Origin: Scalesia atractyloides | Taxonomy: Eukaryota > Streptophyta > Magnoliopsida > Asterales > Asteraceae | Direction of reading: 5' to 3' | Assembly: GCA_947069175.1 (NCBI GenBank) | Contig: CAMTDV010000003.1 | Span: 45,905,194-45,969,193 of the forward strand | Length of the DNA stretch: 64,000 nucleotides | Shown here: positions 43,111-54,378 of the stretch, in pieces | How the letters are laid out: each line of letters opens with the position of its first letter | Numbering within the stretch: position 1 is the first letter of the stretch | Notes under the pieces: model-generated | The model's input: the letters and a program-made list of their open reading frames with translations, nothing else | The model's database searches: none | What the model was told of the DNA's origin: nothing | Made by a program: the position numbers and the translations under genes

Positions 43111-44870
43111 TCGGAGTGCTAGAAGGATTCAGAGAACCTGAAGGTCTTAAAGGTTTGTGAATTTATCTCTTGGCCATGTTCCAGTGGTGATCAGAGGGCT
43201 TAGCCGTAGCAAATCGAGCCTGATGTAGGCGATTTGGCATAGCTTTCTGATATTTTGAGAATAGGGCGTTAAAAGACATAAATCCTTTTTGACAATTTCA
43301 TGCAATATACCCGGGAAATCAACAGTTGAAACAGGTTTGTCTCTTCTGGAAGAAGACAGTCCGTTCAGCTTGGGAAATTCTAGGCAACTTGTTTGTCAGT
43401 TTCTTGCTTGCTAGCACTGACGGCTGGTGCAAGGTCTTAGTCTTGGCTGTAGCTAACTCACAATCATCAGCACACTTGTAAGTTTTATGATTTGAATTAG
43501 ATGATTTGGAGTTGGTAGATTTAGGCACAAATTTAACTAATTTCTATTCAGCTGGTTGTTTAACAGATTCAGTTTGGGGCTGGTGAGTCAATTTCTCAGA
43601 GTGAGGAACTGAATCAGCAGAAGCCTTATTAGTAGGCTGAGGTGTCTATTTAGTTTTCTTCTTTTTGGACCTACGTGTTCTCTGTTTCCTTTTATTAGAG
43701 TTCAAATCATTTAGCTTGGCGGATTCTTCAGAGGAAACGGGTGATTCAGCAGGGACATCCTTTTCTAAATTGTCAGAAGATGAGCTTTGATTATTAGTAG
43801 CAAAAGAAATCTCTATATTCTGAAAAGTTTGAGATTCCAATCCAGATTCAGTTTCAAAATTCTTATCTATATGAGCAGATGGAGGTTGCTCATTTTCTGC
43901 CATTTCAGAATCAGTCAACTGATCTTTGTTCGAAGAATCTGATTCGCCCGATTCTTCTGATACTATGCCAGCGTCACTCATCACAGATTCAGTTGGTTGG
44001 TTGATTTACTCGCTGTCAATCCTAGGATTAGCATCAACAGACGGTACTTCCTGAGAAGAACTTGCAGTCTCTTCTGTGGGAACTGAGGAAATCGAATCAT
44101 CTGTCAACGTTGTACCTGTAGCAAACTTTATCTTATCATCACAAGAGTTATCACATTCATTATCAGGATTCATAACATCAGCATTAGATGAAAACCTAGA
44201 ATTAAAATTGTCTACGTTATAAACACAACCAACATTGTCTGAGAATGTAAATTGTTCAGCAAGAAATTGATTCAAAATATCAAAAGCATGTTTACAAAAT
44301 CATAATCAGCAGCTGAATTGTCTGAATTTGAATTTAGACATTCTTCTTTATCACCATCTATAATATCCTTAACTAATATTTCTTCTGCACATGAAGTAGA
44401 AATGTTAGTAGCGTTCACTGAATCAGTTTCAATTTCAGATGGATTTTCACTTTTTGATTCTCTGGGTGATGTTGCGGCCTCGTCTTTAGACATCATTTTC
44501 ACTAAATCATCTGAACTACAAGAGGGATTTTCACCAGATTCATGTGAAAATGGTGTGGAAGCGAAGAAAACATCATCCTTCTTTAGTTCAGTTGGCTTAG
44601 AGAACTTTGGGTAATAGGGCTTCCACGGTTTGAAAGATAATCTGATGGTTTACCATATATCATATTTTCTTCAATTTCTAGTTCAGCCTTATATTCAGGC
44701 ATTCTTGTGTAGTTATGATTATATGGTGGAGGAGCCCTATTATACCCAAGGCCTTTTGTATAATTTTTCTAATAGTTAAGCTGTAGATCACACAAGACCT
44801 TGACTAGCTTGCTGGAAATCAACAAATCCGCTGGTGTAATCCCGACATATTTGTTAGTTACACGATCTTC
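43111..44870 (-). pseudogene. Copia C gag, extended Ser/Glu-rich Sirevirus type
   Basis: A zinc knuckle begins at about 43320 (QTCFNC). Upstream lies a long acidic, Ser/Glu/Asp-rich region in several frames (43646-43984, 44006-44275, 44272-44502) with a basic KRKQRTRRSKKKK stretch near 43655-43690. Long low-complexity gag regions of this kind are typical of Sireviruses. The structured N-terminal gag domain is not recognisable, so the gene is truncated or badly decayed at that end. Confidence 0.6.
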
Positions 44871-45157
44871 AAGTTAAAAACGTTATACGCAAGTTTATCT
44901 ACGCTGACTTCAAAGTTAAATAGCCCAACAGGGTTTAAATACGAACAAAAACCCTCTCACCCAAAAACGACTCAAAATCCATGTTTCTTTGTACCAAAAT
45001 GACCCAAATGTGTACGAAAACACTTATTAACAACAACCCAATGATTAAACACACCACATCAGTCCAAAAAACGTGAAAAATCTTGAAACTTTGAAAACTT
45101 TTGAAAAACCTTCAAAACTTGAAGAATCTTAACAACTCAAACAATCAAGAGCACAAA
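44871..45157 (-). other. Copia C leader
   Basis: Untranslated leader between gag and the PBS, rich in CTTTGAAAA-type words on the minus strand. No gene seen. Confidence 0.5.
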
Positions 45158-45170
45158 GGCTCTAATACCA
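45158..45170 (-). other. Primer-binding site of copia C
   Basis: Minus strand TGGTATTAGAGCC, one change from the initiator tRNA-Met complement, next to the LTR edge near 45172. Confidence 0.75.
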
Positions 45171-45450
45171 AATTATGAGTCCCAAAATAGATTCGGATCA
45201 CAGTGTTTGCTTGTTATCACCCAAGCAACTATAGATTAGTTGTTTGAATGTGTAAAAGTTAAGAAAAACCAAAAGATGAAGATGAAGATTCTTGTATGAA
45301 TCAAACAACAAGTGTTGTATATAAAATCCCAAATGATATAATCACTCAATGCACCTGGATATTCGGATTAAGCACAAGAAACAACTATCACAATACCAAG
45401 AAATCACCAAAACTTGTCCAAGAACCTTGGTCTAGGGTTTTCATTGATCA

Positions 45451-45463
45451 ACATATATATACA
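45451..45463 (-). promoter_or_regulatory. TATA box, copia C LTR
   Basis: Minus strand TGTATATATATGT, immediately downstream of the 45473-45499 palindrome. Confidence 0.5.
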
Positions 45464-45472
45464 ATCTGACTA

Positions 45473-45499
45473 CCCAACGTATTTATTAAATACGTTGGG
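45473..45499. repeat. Perfect 13-bp inverted repeat upstream of the TATA box
   Basis: Arm CCCAACGTATTTA and its exact reverse complement are separated by a single T. It could be a dimeric transcription-factor site or an RNA hairpin. Confidence 0.85.
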
Positions 45500-45660
45500 C
45501 ACATAAATACGCCGCTACATGACAATTTCCTGTAGTGACACTTTCAGCCCCTGAACTTTCTACAATACATCAAACTATTACAAAACTATCGAAAACCTAC
45601 TGAAACCAAGTACCAACAATCTCAAAAGATCCAACATATGAAGATCAAAAAGTTGGTGTT

Positions 45661-46075
45661 TGTAGGTCCCCTAATCTATAAGGATCTTCACAGAATAGTC
45701 TATCCAATCTAGAGTGCGGAATCCTCTAGATCAGATTATCACCGAAATACGACAAATATCAAGACCATGAATAATGTCGTTCGAACCGTCTTCTATTGAT
45801 TATCCAACATGAATGTTTACAATCAATCAAGACTTACAAAAATCTCACAACCACTCTCTGTAGATTTCTCACACCTATCTCTTCCTTTCACTTGGCTACC
45901 AAAAACCCTAATGCAAAACATGTATATATACTACATGTCTGCATACTGGGCTAGGCCATTCTCTAAGCCTATAACAACTCTAAACAAGCTAAACACAAAT
46001 ACTAAGCCTAATACAAAACATCCAAAGACTAAACTATTACATTATTAAGCTATTGTCACAAAAAACTCACCAACA
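45661..46075 (-). repeat. Copia X 3' LTR (415 bp)
   Basis: TG/CA ends: the minus strand starts TGTTGGTGAGTTTT and ends GGGGACCTACA. A polypurine tract on its right (46076-46087) shows it is a 3' LTR with internal sequence to the right. TATA box near 45919-45931. Family matches 833-1312 and 62695-62888. Confidence 0.8.
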
Positions 46076-46330
46076 GACTCCCCCTTGACAATAGCTTCAT
46101 AGTGTAATTTTGTCTTCAAACATCTTGTGATCTTTTGGTCTTTGGATAGCTTCAGCTACACATAGATTCTGACATTAACAGTGTTATTGAGGATTATGAA
46201 GATGAAGATAAAGATGAAGATGAAGATGAAGAAAGGATTATGGAAAGGTGAGTGGAAGGAGAAGTGATGTGTTGTGTTGTTGTTGTTGTTATAATCTTCT
46301 TACATCCAAGCCAGTACACCTAGCATGCTT
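46076..46330 (-). mobile_element. Copia X polypurine tract and 3' internal remnant
   Basis: Minus strand CAAGGGGGAGTC (46076-46087) is the polypurine tract. Behind it is a short piece of 3' untranslated sequence ending near a GAAGAT microsatellite (about 46196-46240). The rest of this element is missing. Confidence 0.65.
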
Positions 46331-47050
46331 ATAACACTTAGAACTCATTACTAAATTTGGTTAGTGGAACGGTTGGTCTTTATTAAAAAAAATTGTTATA
46401 AAGTTTACTTGTATAACTTTTATATTTTGTAAACTTTTTTTGTAAAAATTGATAATTAAATGGCTAGTTTTTTTATAAAAAACTAACAACCGACAGATTA
46501 TTTGTTTGACGTCAAAATTTGTTTAACTAGTTCACTAAACTAGTCATTTTATTGTTTGGATAACGAATTCGGCTTGTGTTTCGTTGTCAGGTCGATTACC
46601 GGAAATTTATACCACTTAAACAGAAATGTTTACATATCCATCTTTGTGATATTATTAATGTCCAAAATTCGTTAACTAGTTCGCTATACTAGTAAACTTG
46701 ATATTTTGGTCATAGTTTTTGTACCGGTTTTGTTATAGGGTAGTTACCAAATGAGTTGTATAGCTTTAAACAATAAAGTTTATATAAGGATTTTTGTGTT
46801 TTTTTCAATACCCTATATATGGTTTATAGTAAATAACATTTATTTTTGGATTTCGGACGTTTGTTGTATTTTTCTTTGGAGTGCTGTACACTTCTATAAA
46901 ATTGCTGAGTTTGTCTGCGGACAGGACAACTTAGTGTTTATATAATAATTTTTGTTTGGAAAGTATTAATTGTATGTTGTTTCCTACTAATGTTTTTATG
47001 TAATATTTGATGCGGACATATTTTCATGTCTCCCTTTTGCCATGTCGGGC
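46331..47050. other. Unassigned AT-rich stretch with diverged repeats of about 150 bp
   Basis: No gene seen. Two similar blocks start near 46511 (caaaatttgtttaactag) and 46661 (ccaaaattcgttaactag). Further matching pairs at 46617 and 46768 (aaac.g.aa.gttta.ata) are offset by about 150 bp, suggesting an old tandem duplication. It could be host DNA or an unrecognised element. Confidence 0.4.
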
Positions 47051-47546
47051 TGTAGGTCCGTGCTTAGATCCGATAAGCTCAGGTCAAACTTGGTTAACCT
47101 AGTCCATCACATGCGGAGTCCGTTTTAGATTAGGTGAAAATAATAACAAGATTTACTTTTTAATCACTGTTTCATTAATTGTTCAACCGTTACAGTTCCT
47201 AGAAACAATTGGACAGAGCTCCACCGTCGTGTCTGCTAAACTCTCTATCTAACACTAAGCTCGCACACCTATTTATACACATTTTACTTCGTGCGAACTT
47301 GATATCGTACCTTCGTACAAAGTGGATTTCCTTCGTACAAAGTGACACACTAGCTACCTTCGTACGATCTTAACTAGAATTACCTTCATACGAAGTGAAT
47401 TGATCACCTTCGTACAAAGTCACTTGGTTTACCTTTGTATAAAAGTAGGTCCTTAAACATACATACATTATGAAATCTAAAATGTACACTCCTATTACAG
47501 AATCGATACGTCTCGATGACGTAGGCGACATACATATGCATCAACA
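47051..47546 (-). repeat. Copia 3' LTR with CTTCGTACGAAG repeats (496 bp)
   Basis: Minus strand starts TGTTGATGCATATG after a polypurine tract and ends near CGGACCTACA. At 47280-47460 about seven copies of a CTTCGTACGAAG-type palindrome lie upstream of a TATA box at 47269-47280 (GTGTATAAATAGG). Related to the plus-strand LTR at 23537-24016 by its start and layout. Confidence 0.7.
47269..47280 (-). promoter_or_regulatory. TATA box of the 47051-47546 LTR
   Basis: Minus strand GTGTATAAATAGG, just downstream of the palindrome cluster. Confidence 0.5.
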
Positions 47547-47559
47547 GTTTCCCCCTTGG
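47547..47559 (-). other. Polypurine tract
   Basis: Minus strand CCAAGGGGGAAAC, abutting the LTR start TGTTGATGC. Confidence 0.75.
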
Positions 47560-48514
47560 ATATTTCCTTAGTCTCGAAGTTGCAGTCTCAATCAATCTTC
47601 ATAACTTTGATATCTTTGACTTTTTTAGCACAACAAATTCTATCATCAATCTCCCCCCTATCTTTGATCTTGCAATATATACATTAATCATCAACATGCT
47701 CCCCCTTTACTTGAGCTTCTTTATTCTTTGATCAACGTTTCAATCTTGCTCCCCCTATATTTGAGCTTCCTGATCAAATTCAAAATCATTCAAATAAACA
47801 TTTCGGTTTCAAACATAGAAATTTCAATTCAAACAATTTTATACATTTAATCAGTTTTATAAACCCTCTCAGTTAACCAAGTCCAAGTTAACGACCTTGA
47901 TTATCTGATTTGCCTATCAAGTTCAAATTAATGACCTTGATCAAATACTTTATGAACAAACTGATATAATTTGTCATTTTCAAGTTTCAAATTAATGAAC
48001 TTTTAATCATTTCGAACATTTTCTTATTTTAGATACATTTTCATTCCATTGTTCTCAAATTATGTTCAACAGCTTTAAATTTTGAAAATCAGTATTCTAG
48101 CGTCAGTAAAAAAAAACTAAGATGAGAATAAAATCCTTTTGATTTTTCAAGATTTATGCTAAAACACACTGAAAATCTTTTTGGGTTTTTTTCTGAAATG
48201 AAATAACTATATACAAACATATTTATAGACATATTTTTGTGAGTTTATGTTAGAGGATATCAGTTTTTAAGACATATCACTAGTACCATTAATCTTGAAA
48301 ACTTTATGTTCCAAACATATTCACTTAGATTGTTAGTATACGGATCCAGTTAAACCTCTACACATTGACTTCACAGTGTTTCCCACCTCAGAATATACTC
48401 CCGTATCAAGATTCCCTGGAATTCATCTTACAGATGAATATATCTAACTGATATCACTATCTGGATTGTGCGAGACCTTGAGAGCTCAGGTTAGTACCAT
48501 CGTACAGATAAAGA
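47560..48514 (-). mobile_element. Copia 3' untranslated region
   Basis: Non-coding, with repeated AAGGGGGAG-type words on the minus strand (47640-47760), as in Sirevirus 3' regions. It is cut off at 48514 by a gypsy-type LTR. Confidence 0.5.
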
Positions 48515-51512
48515 TGTAACACCCCGACCGCGTAAAACAACAAACCGCGGCGGAAACGTCGGGGAGTCATGTCATAGAACTATTGTTACACAACTCATGG
48601 AATTTAAAATTTTGTTTTATTAAGTTAAATGTTTACATTGTCTTGGGATAAACAAAAATAACACATTAATAAATTGTCTTTCATGTTTTAAGTCACTAAG
48701 TCCCGCGTCCATTCCTACGTGAAGCATGCATCTTATTATCAAGCATTGATTCTTGAAACATATGTGAAAATAGTGGCGAGTACATAGGTTTTGTGAGTGT
48801 GTCAAATTCGTGGCTATGTATACATATTGCAAAGAGTCGTTAAGTGAAAACCTTGTATCGAAAGTGTTTGATATTGCAATACAATTAACCAACTAAAACA
48901 AGTTGATTAGAGTTTTAAAAACCTTATAGCCATGAATCTTGACCAAACATTTCTTTTGTAAAAACCTTGTAATAGATTGATTCAAAAGAAAACTTCGATT
49001 GGTTTAAATCTTTAAGTGAAAATCATTGGGTGAAATTGCTCAAAACCATTTGCCCGTGTTATAACCATTTGTCCATGTTATAAACCCTTTGTCTGTGTTA
49101 TAAATCAATCGTCCTTGTCATAAACCAATTGTCCATGTTATAAACAAATCGTCGTGTTTTTAATTGTGAAAACTTTTGATCATTCTTTAATGAACACATT
49201 CAAACCTGTGTTGACTATACCACCAAAGGGTACCTTTAATAGACCACCAAAGGGTCTCTTTAACTTGACTAACAAATCAACAAATGATTTGTTAATCAGA
49301 AACAGTTTCTGTCATCACCCAAACTTCCACAAAATCCAGTGAAAAGTACGTTAATGAGATTGTCACTCCTATGGTACCATAACATACTACTGGTCGGCTC
49401 GGCCAAAGCTAATTAGTGTCATTCGTGTTATGGATAACGCATCAACAAGTTGTTTACATTATTGATATCGTATTGTTTTCTATATAAAATATAGACATTG
49501 TTTTTGAAAACTTGAAAATAATTTAGCACATATGACTCACCCCAAAACATTTGCAAAATGTAAAATAGGGGACTTGGGATTGCAAAAGTGTTCTTGATCA
49601 TCGGAATAAACAAAGCTCAAACGTGTCCTAATGTGTCACATAAATACGTTAGCGTGTCGGGACTATAGGCGGGAGATCGGATAGAATGAAGTTTTTATAA
49701 ACGAAACGAGTATTGGAACTCATGTGATATGGTTTAACAAACTTAACATTCTGATTTGGATAGGATCCTAAGTGCTTTTGACCCATTATGACTCGTTAAG
49801 GTAGTTTACACTACGTTAACGGGTCATTAGCGTAAACGCGTGATCGGATGGATAAGCATGTCCTAAATGCCCAAACATGTTTGAAAATGTTATAACAACA
49901 GTTTATATGTAAAAAATTAGGTTACATGTGTTTAAAATGGATTTATGTGCAAAAGGGCATTTTAGTCATTATTTTTTTAAGAACATAGAAGTAACTTATC
50001 ATAACACTAACTAAACAACGTGACCATAAGGTATAACCTCAGTAGGTTATTCCCTATACAACTATGGTCACAAATATGTGTTTGGTCGGATCATAAGATC
50101 GACCAAACGGGTCGCATTCGAAAGTCAAAGTGGTGGTCAAGACCGCCCGACTTACGATCTAAATAAGCACTAAACTAGAAGTGACGAGTTAGACATGTCA
50201 AAATATGTCTAACTAAGTTTATAAAACTGATTTGATATCAAAACATGGTGTTTTTATACCCGAAAATAGTTTCGTTGTAAAATGCACATCATGCCACTTT
50301 TGACCGAAACTTTGACTCGTCACTTCGACTAGTAAACGTGGTAATCAGAAGGTGAAATTGATAGGGTTTATAACCTTTGTGACTATGATCACATTGCAAA
50401 GTTCAATTGAACTTTGACAAGACCAAATATGGTTGTAATCAAAAGTCAATCGGGAAGCCAAACTGTTCGACTTTTAGCTCAAAATAGCTAAAATAATGAA
50501 AGAACTAGGAAGAGTACTTAATCGTTTTGAAGAACGCTTTCGGAACTCAAGGTAGGAGGCTTCCAAAGGCTGGAAACAAGCTCCAAGAAGGAAAGAAAGA
50601 AGAACTTCACACTTTGCTTTGAAGTGTTTTGAAGTGGTGTGAAAAAATGGAAGAATCATGGGGTATCTATAGTATTTTAGAATCAAGGAGGTGATGACAA
50701 GTGTCTCAAGTGTGGATTAGTGTCCTAACATGTGTCAACACCAAATTAAGTGAAGCAAAGTGAGTGTCAGGTGTAAAAAATTGGAGATAGGTGGCAAACT
50801 TGGTAAAGAAGCAAAAAACTTTATTATTATTTAGACATTTTTGGCCCTTGGACTTGTATTTTCACTTGTTTGCCATTTTTAACCTCTTTAACCTAACATT
50901 TAAGTTATATAAAGGTGTTAAGACATGTGTAACTTGGATTATTCCAGAAAATGTCGTGGATGTTTGTTCGTTTGGTTGGATGGTTACGCGTTTCACAAAA
51001 TCCGTAAAACGCGTTAACGAAAACGAAAATTATCGAAATTGTGCAACGATTGACATTTTTGCATTCTCATCCATTAAATACAAGATTTTATTGAATAAAA
51101 AAATATTTGGATTGATACACATGGTTTGTATCTTGAATACGAACAACAGACTTTTGCAGTTTGATGAAAATAGTCCCTGGACTTGTATAAGCGTGTTTTT
51201 GTCATATCTAACCCTTCAAAACTTATATCTAAGTTATGTAAAGGGTATTTAGGGTTTGTGTAGCTTGTGTCCTTGTTTGATAGTGTACGTTGCATTAAAC
51301 TGATTGCGTTTGAGTGTCAGTTAACGAATTACTTCCACAAAAATTTTTAAAGGTTCGAAATCGTGCAAGAAATTGAAATTGTGCAAATGTCTTGGATAAT
51401 TATACAAATTTCGGAAATAAACACAGGGTTTTATTGAATACGAAATTGTTTGTAATTGTACAATGATTGAAAAGGCACAAATGTCACACTAGTAACTATT
51501 AATGTTTTAAAC
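48515..51512 (-). repeat. Probable solo gypsy-type LTR (about 3.0 kb)
   Basis: The left end tgtaacaccccgaccgcg matches the end style of the gypsy and LARD LTRs (minus strand CGGTCGGGGTGTTACA). AAAGA lies on both sides (48510-48514 and 51513-51517), with no PBS or polypurine tract next to either end, which is what unequal LTR recombination leaves. The right end (…ttttaaac) is placed by the duplication and may be off by one or two bases; an alternative end is tgtcaca near 51488. The centre has a TATA-like CTATAGATACC (about 50662, minus) and a leader-like stretch resembling the LARD LTRs. No gene. Confidence 0.6.
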
Positions 51513-51517
51513 AAAGA

Positions 51518-52400
51518 AACTGGTGAATCATCAATCAAGAAAGTTCAAAAGGATTCAAAATTTTACCCTAAAAAGGCAATTCTAAGCAACAAAGTTGGGT
51601 GATCAAAACTAAACCATCTTCTGGTACAGTCAAAACATCTGTTATAACCAAGTGAAAGGTTGAACAAGCTGTGAAATCAAAGATAAGAGTGTTAGTGCAC
51701 CAAAGTTTGATATTCCAAACCCACCCAAGACCGAGAGGGCTTGGGTATCACTGTTTAAATAATTTCTTAATTGCATGTGTAGGGGCCCCCGAGGTCAATA
51801 ATTTCTGACTGGATAATGGACAGCGGAGCTTCTTGACACATGACAGGGATTCTTGCCTTGTTATTTGATGTTAAAGTAATCAAAGGAGGCTATGTAGGGC
51901 TTGCAGGTACTCAAGGAGTAAGGATAATTGGTGAGGGAATACTTACAAACTGCGTGGTTTCTTTCGACAAAGTCAACTATATAGCCGAGTTAGAATAACT
52001 TGCTAACTATTTCCTAGATTTGCATTAAGAAGTTCACAACTCATTTTACGGATAAAGAATGCCTCATTCTGAAGCCGGGATTCAAAATTCCCAAGGAGTG
52101 GATCCTCATGCGCATGAGAAAATGATCTCTATGTCCTCGACATGAGCGTTGCATCCACTACTACGAAATCGGCACAATGTTTCGTATCAAACGCAACAGA
52201 AAAGGAATCGATCTTATGGCACCGAAAGATGGACATATCCATTTACGAAAGATGAATTATGTGGTGCACAAAAATCTAGTGGAAGGTGTGAATCTTAAGG
52301 GTTTCCACTTGAATGATGATTGTATCAGCTGTAAAAAGGGCAAGTAGCAGAAGAAATATCCATCCTGGTGGAAGGTGTGAATCTTAAGAGTTTCCACTTT
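51518..52400 (+). pseudogene. Copia F gag end, protease and integrase zinc region (ancient)
   Basis: Heavily decayed plus-strand copia pol. The protease site reads WIMDSGAS at about 51813-51836 and is followed by a stop. GGYVGLAGTQGVRIIGEG follows near 51888-51940. CISCKKGK near 52322-52345 is the end of the integrase HHCC motif. Stops and frameshifts occur every few dozen codons. Confidence 0.75.
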
Positions 52401-53200
52401 GATCTGCTTCCGCCAATTAACATCAAAAGTATATCTGGTGATCTATATTGCCTTGTTGTGACTAATGACTACTCAAGATTCTCATAGGTTCTATTTCTAG
52501 AAAGCAAAAATGACACGCTTTGAAAGTTTGATGATTTTTTTCATAAAATTGGAGAATTTATACCATCTACCGATAAGAAGGATCCGTAGTGACAATGGTA
52601 CTGAATTCAATAACTATAGAATGATGGAGTTTTTCATCGACAAAGGAATACTTCATGAATTCAGCACGCCCAATACTCTACAACAGAAAGGAGTAGCTGA
52701 ACAAAAGAGCCAAACTCTTATTGAAACAGCATGCACAATGCTCCCAGATTCTAAATTGCATGTCAGCTTTTGGAGCAAAGCGGTTGCCTCTGCTTGTTAC
52801 ACGCTTAATCATGTACTAATAGTCATGGCTCACTAGAAGACATGCTTTGAGTTGCTTAAACAGCAAAAACCAATTTCGAGTTTTTAGAATCTTATGAATC
52901 TCCGTGCACAGTTATTGACCCGGATGGTAAATTCGGAGCTAAGTCCCTAGAGGTATTTTTAATGGGATATGCTAGTCGTTTGAGGAGAATTTATCTTCCT
53001 AGCATAAACTAGTTTATTCTTGCTCAACATGTTGACTGCCAGAGATACACGACACCTACATAGAAACCTGGTGATCCTTGGTAGTTTAACTATAAGAGTT
53101 TATGGGATTCTTTTGAACTGCCAAATGAACCTACTAATGAGGAACTTGTGTTGTTATATCAACAACAACAATCGTTTGTTCAAGAACAAGTTCCTTGACC
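52401..53200 (+). pseudogene. Copia F integrase core (ancient)
   Basis: YCLVVTNDYSRFS near 52446-52485: the usual DD pair reads ND here. 52510-52836 is open and holds IRRIRSDNGTEF (D) and QQKGVAEQKS (E). Its C-terminal part, with the VIDPDGKFGAKS region near 52912-52950, is in other frames. Confidence 0.75.
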
Positions 53201-54378
53201 AATAGTGATTTCACAACCACATGTTGGCACAAACAATTCTAAAGCATGCCCGAGCAACACACAAAAAGAACCTATAGTCAAACCAGCTATGAACAACACA
53301 ACACCCACTTTTGATCAATCAGATGATTCTGATTCTGATGGTGAGCCAATCTATGATAATGGAGGATCCAATTCCAAAGAAGGATCAGAGGAGATCGCAA
53401 GTTTACTTAATCAATCTGCGGGTCCAAGCAAGAATGGAGCATCATCGAGTAATCAAGCTGTTGAAAAGAATGTTACGAATCTGGAGAATGAAGTCAGTGT
53501 CTCAAATGAGGTTATGCCGAGGACGTTGTCAAAGCACCCATCAGAGAACATTATTGGAGAGTTGCAGACTGGAGTTAAAACAAGAAATCAGATCAACAAG
53601 GATCTAAGTTGTTTTTAAACTAAAGTTGAACCTATTCAAGATGCTTGCTCATATAGTTGTCTTATTTCATAGATTGAGCCTAAATCGCACAAAGATGCGC
53701 TTACTGAAGAAACTAAGGTAAACCCAATGCAGGAAGAGCTACAATAGTTTGAAAAACATGGAGTATAGAAGCTTGTTGATCTACTGGATAATCAAAAGTC
53801 TATAAGTACAAGATGGGTCTTCAAGTGTAAACGGGATGAAAGAGGAATGGTTGTACGTAATAAAGCTCGACTCGTAGTCCAAGGTTTTCACCAGTAAGAG
53901 GGCATTGATTATATAGAGGTCTACACTCCTATCGAATGATTAGAAGCTATCTGCATTTTCTTGGTGTTTGCGTCATGGAAAGGTTTCAAGGTGTACCAAT
54001 TGAATGTGAAGTCCACGTTTATATACGGAAAGGTAAAAGAGGAGGTGTACGTTGGACCGTCGCCAGGGTTTGTCGATCTGATACACAAAAAAAAAAAGGT
54101 TTACCTACCGGATAAGCATTAATCGGTTTGCACCAGGCCCCGAGAGCCTTGTACGAGACGCTTTCTCAACACCTTCGGGAGAATGGTTTCACCAGAGAAA
54201 CATTAGATAGTACCCCTTTACACGGGAAACGGACGGACATCTGATTATTGTACAAATCTATGTGGATGACATCTTCTTTGGTTCAACGAACAATGAGCAG
54301 GGTAAAGACTTCGAGAAAGTCGTGCAAAAGAAATTTGAAATGAGTTCAATGGGAGAGATGAAGTTCTTCTTGGCACTT
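53201..54378 (+). pseudogene. Copia F linker and reverse transcriptase (ancient, cut by gypsy-E)
   Basis: 53205-53618 is the acidic Ser/Asn-rich linker (DQSDDSDSDGEPIYD). RT pieces follow: STRWVFKCKRDE near 53808, NKARLVVQGFHQ near 53860, then YGKVKEEVYVGPSPGF near 54025. The active site VQIYVDDIFFGST is at about 54248-54288, with YVDD intact. It stops in MGEMKFFLAL at 54378, where the gypsy-E LTR begins. The remaining RT and RNase H were not found on the other side. Confidence 0.75.

Larger units (their letters stand above)
45172..45618 (-). repeat. Copia C 5' LTR
   Basis: On the minus strand it starts TGTTGGTACTTGG and ends GGGACTCATAA before the PBS. A TATA-like TGTATATATATGT lies at 45451-45463. 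A perfect 13-bp inverted repeat (45473-45499) lies 10 bp upstream of it. No second copy of this LTR was found in the window. Confidence 0.65.

Noticed and set aside
46196..46240. Possible Asp/Glu-rich protein from the GAAGAT stretch
   Set aside because: A short microsatellite in a 3' remnant, with no extended reading frame.
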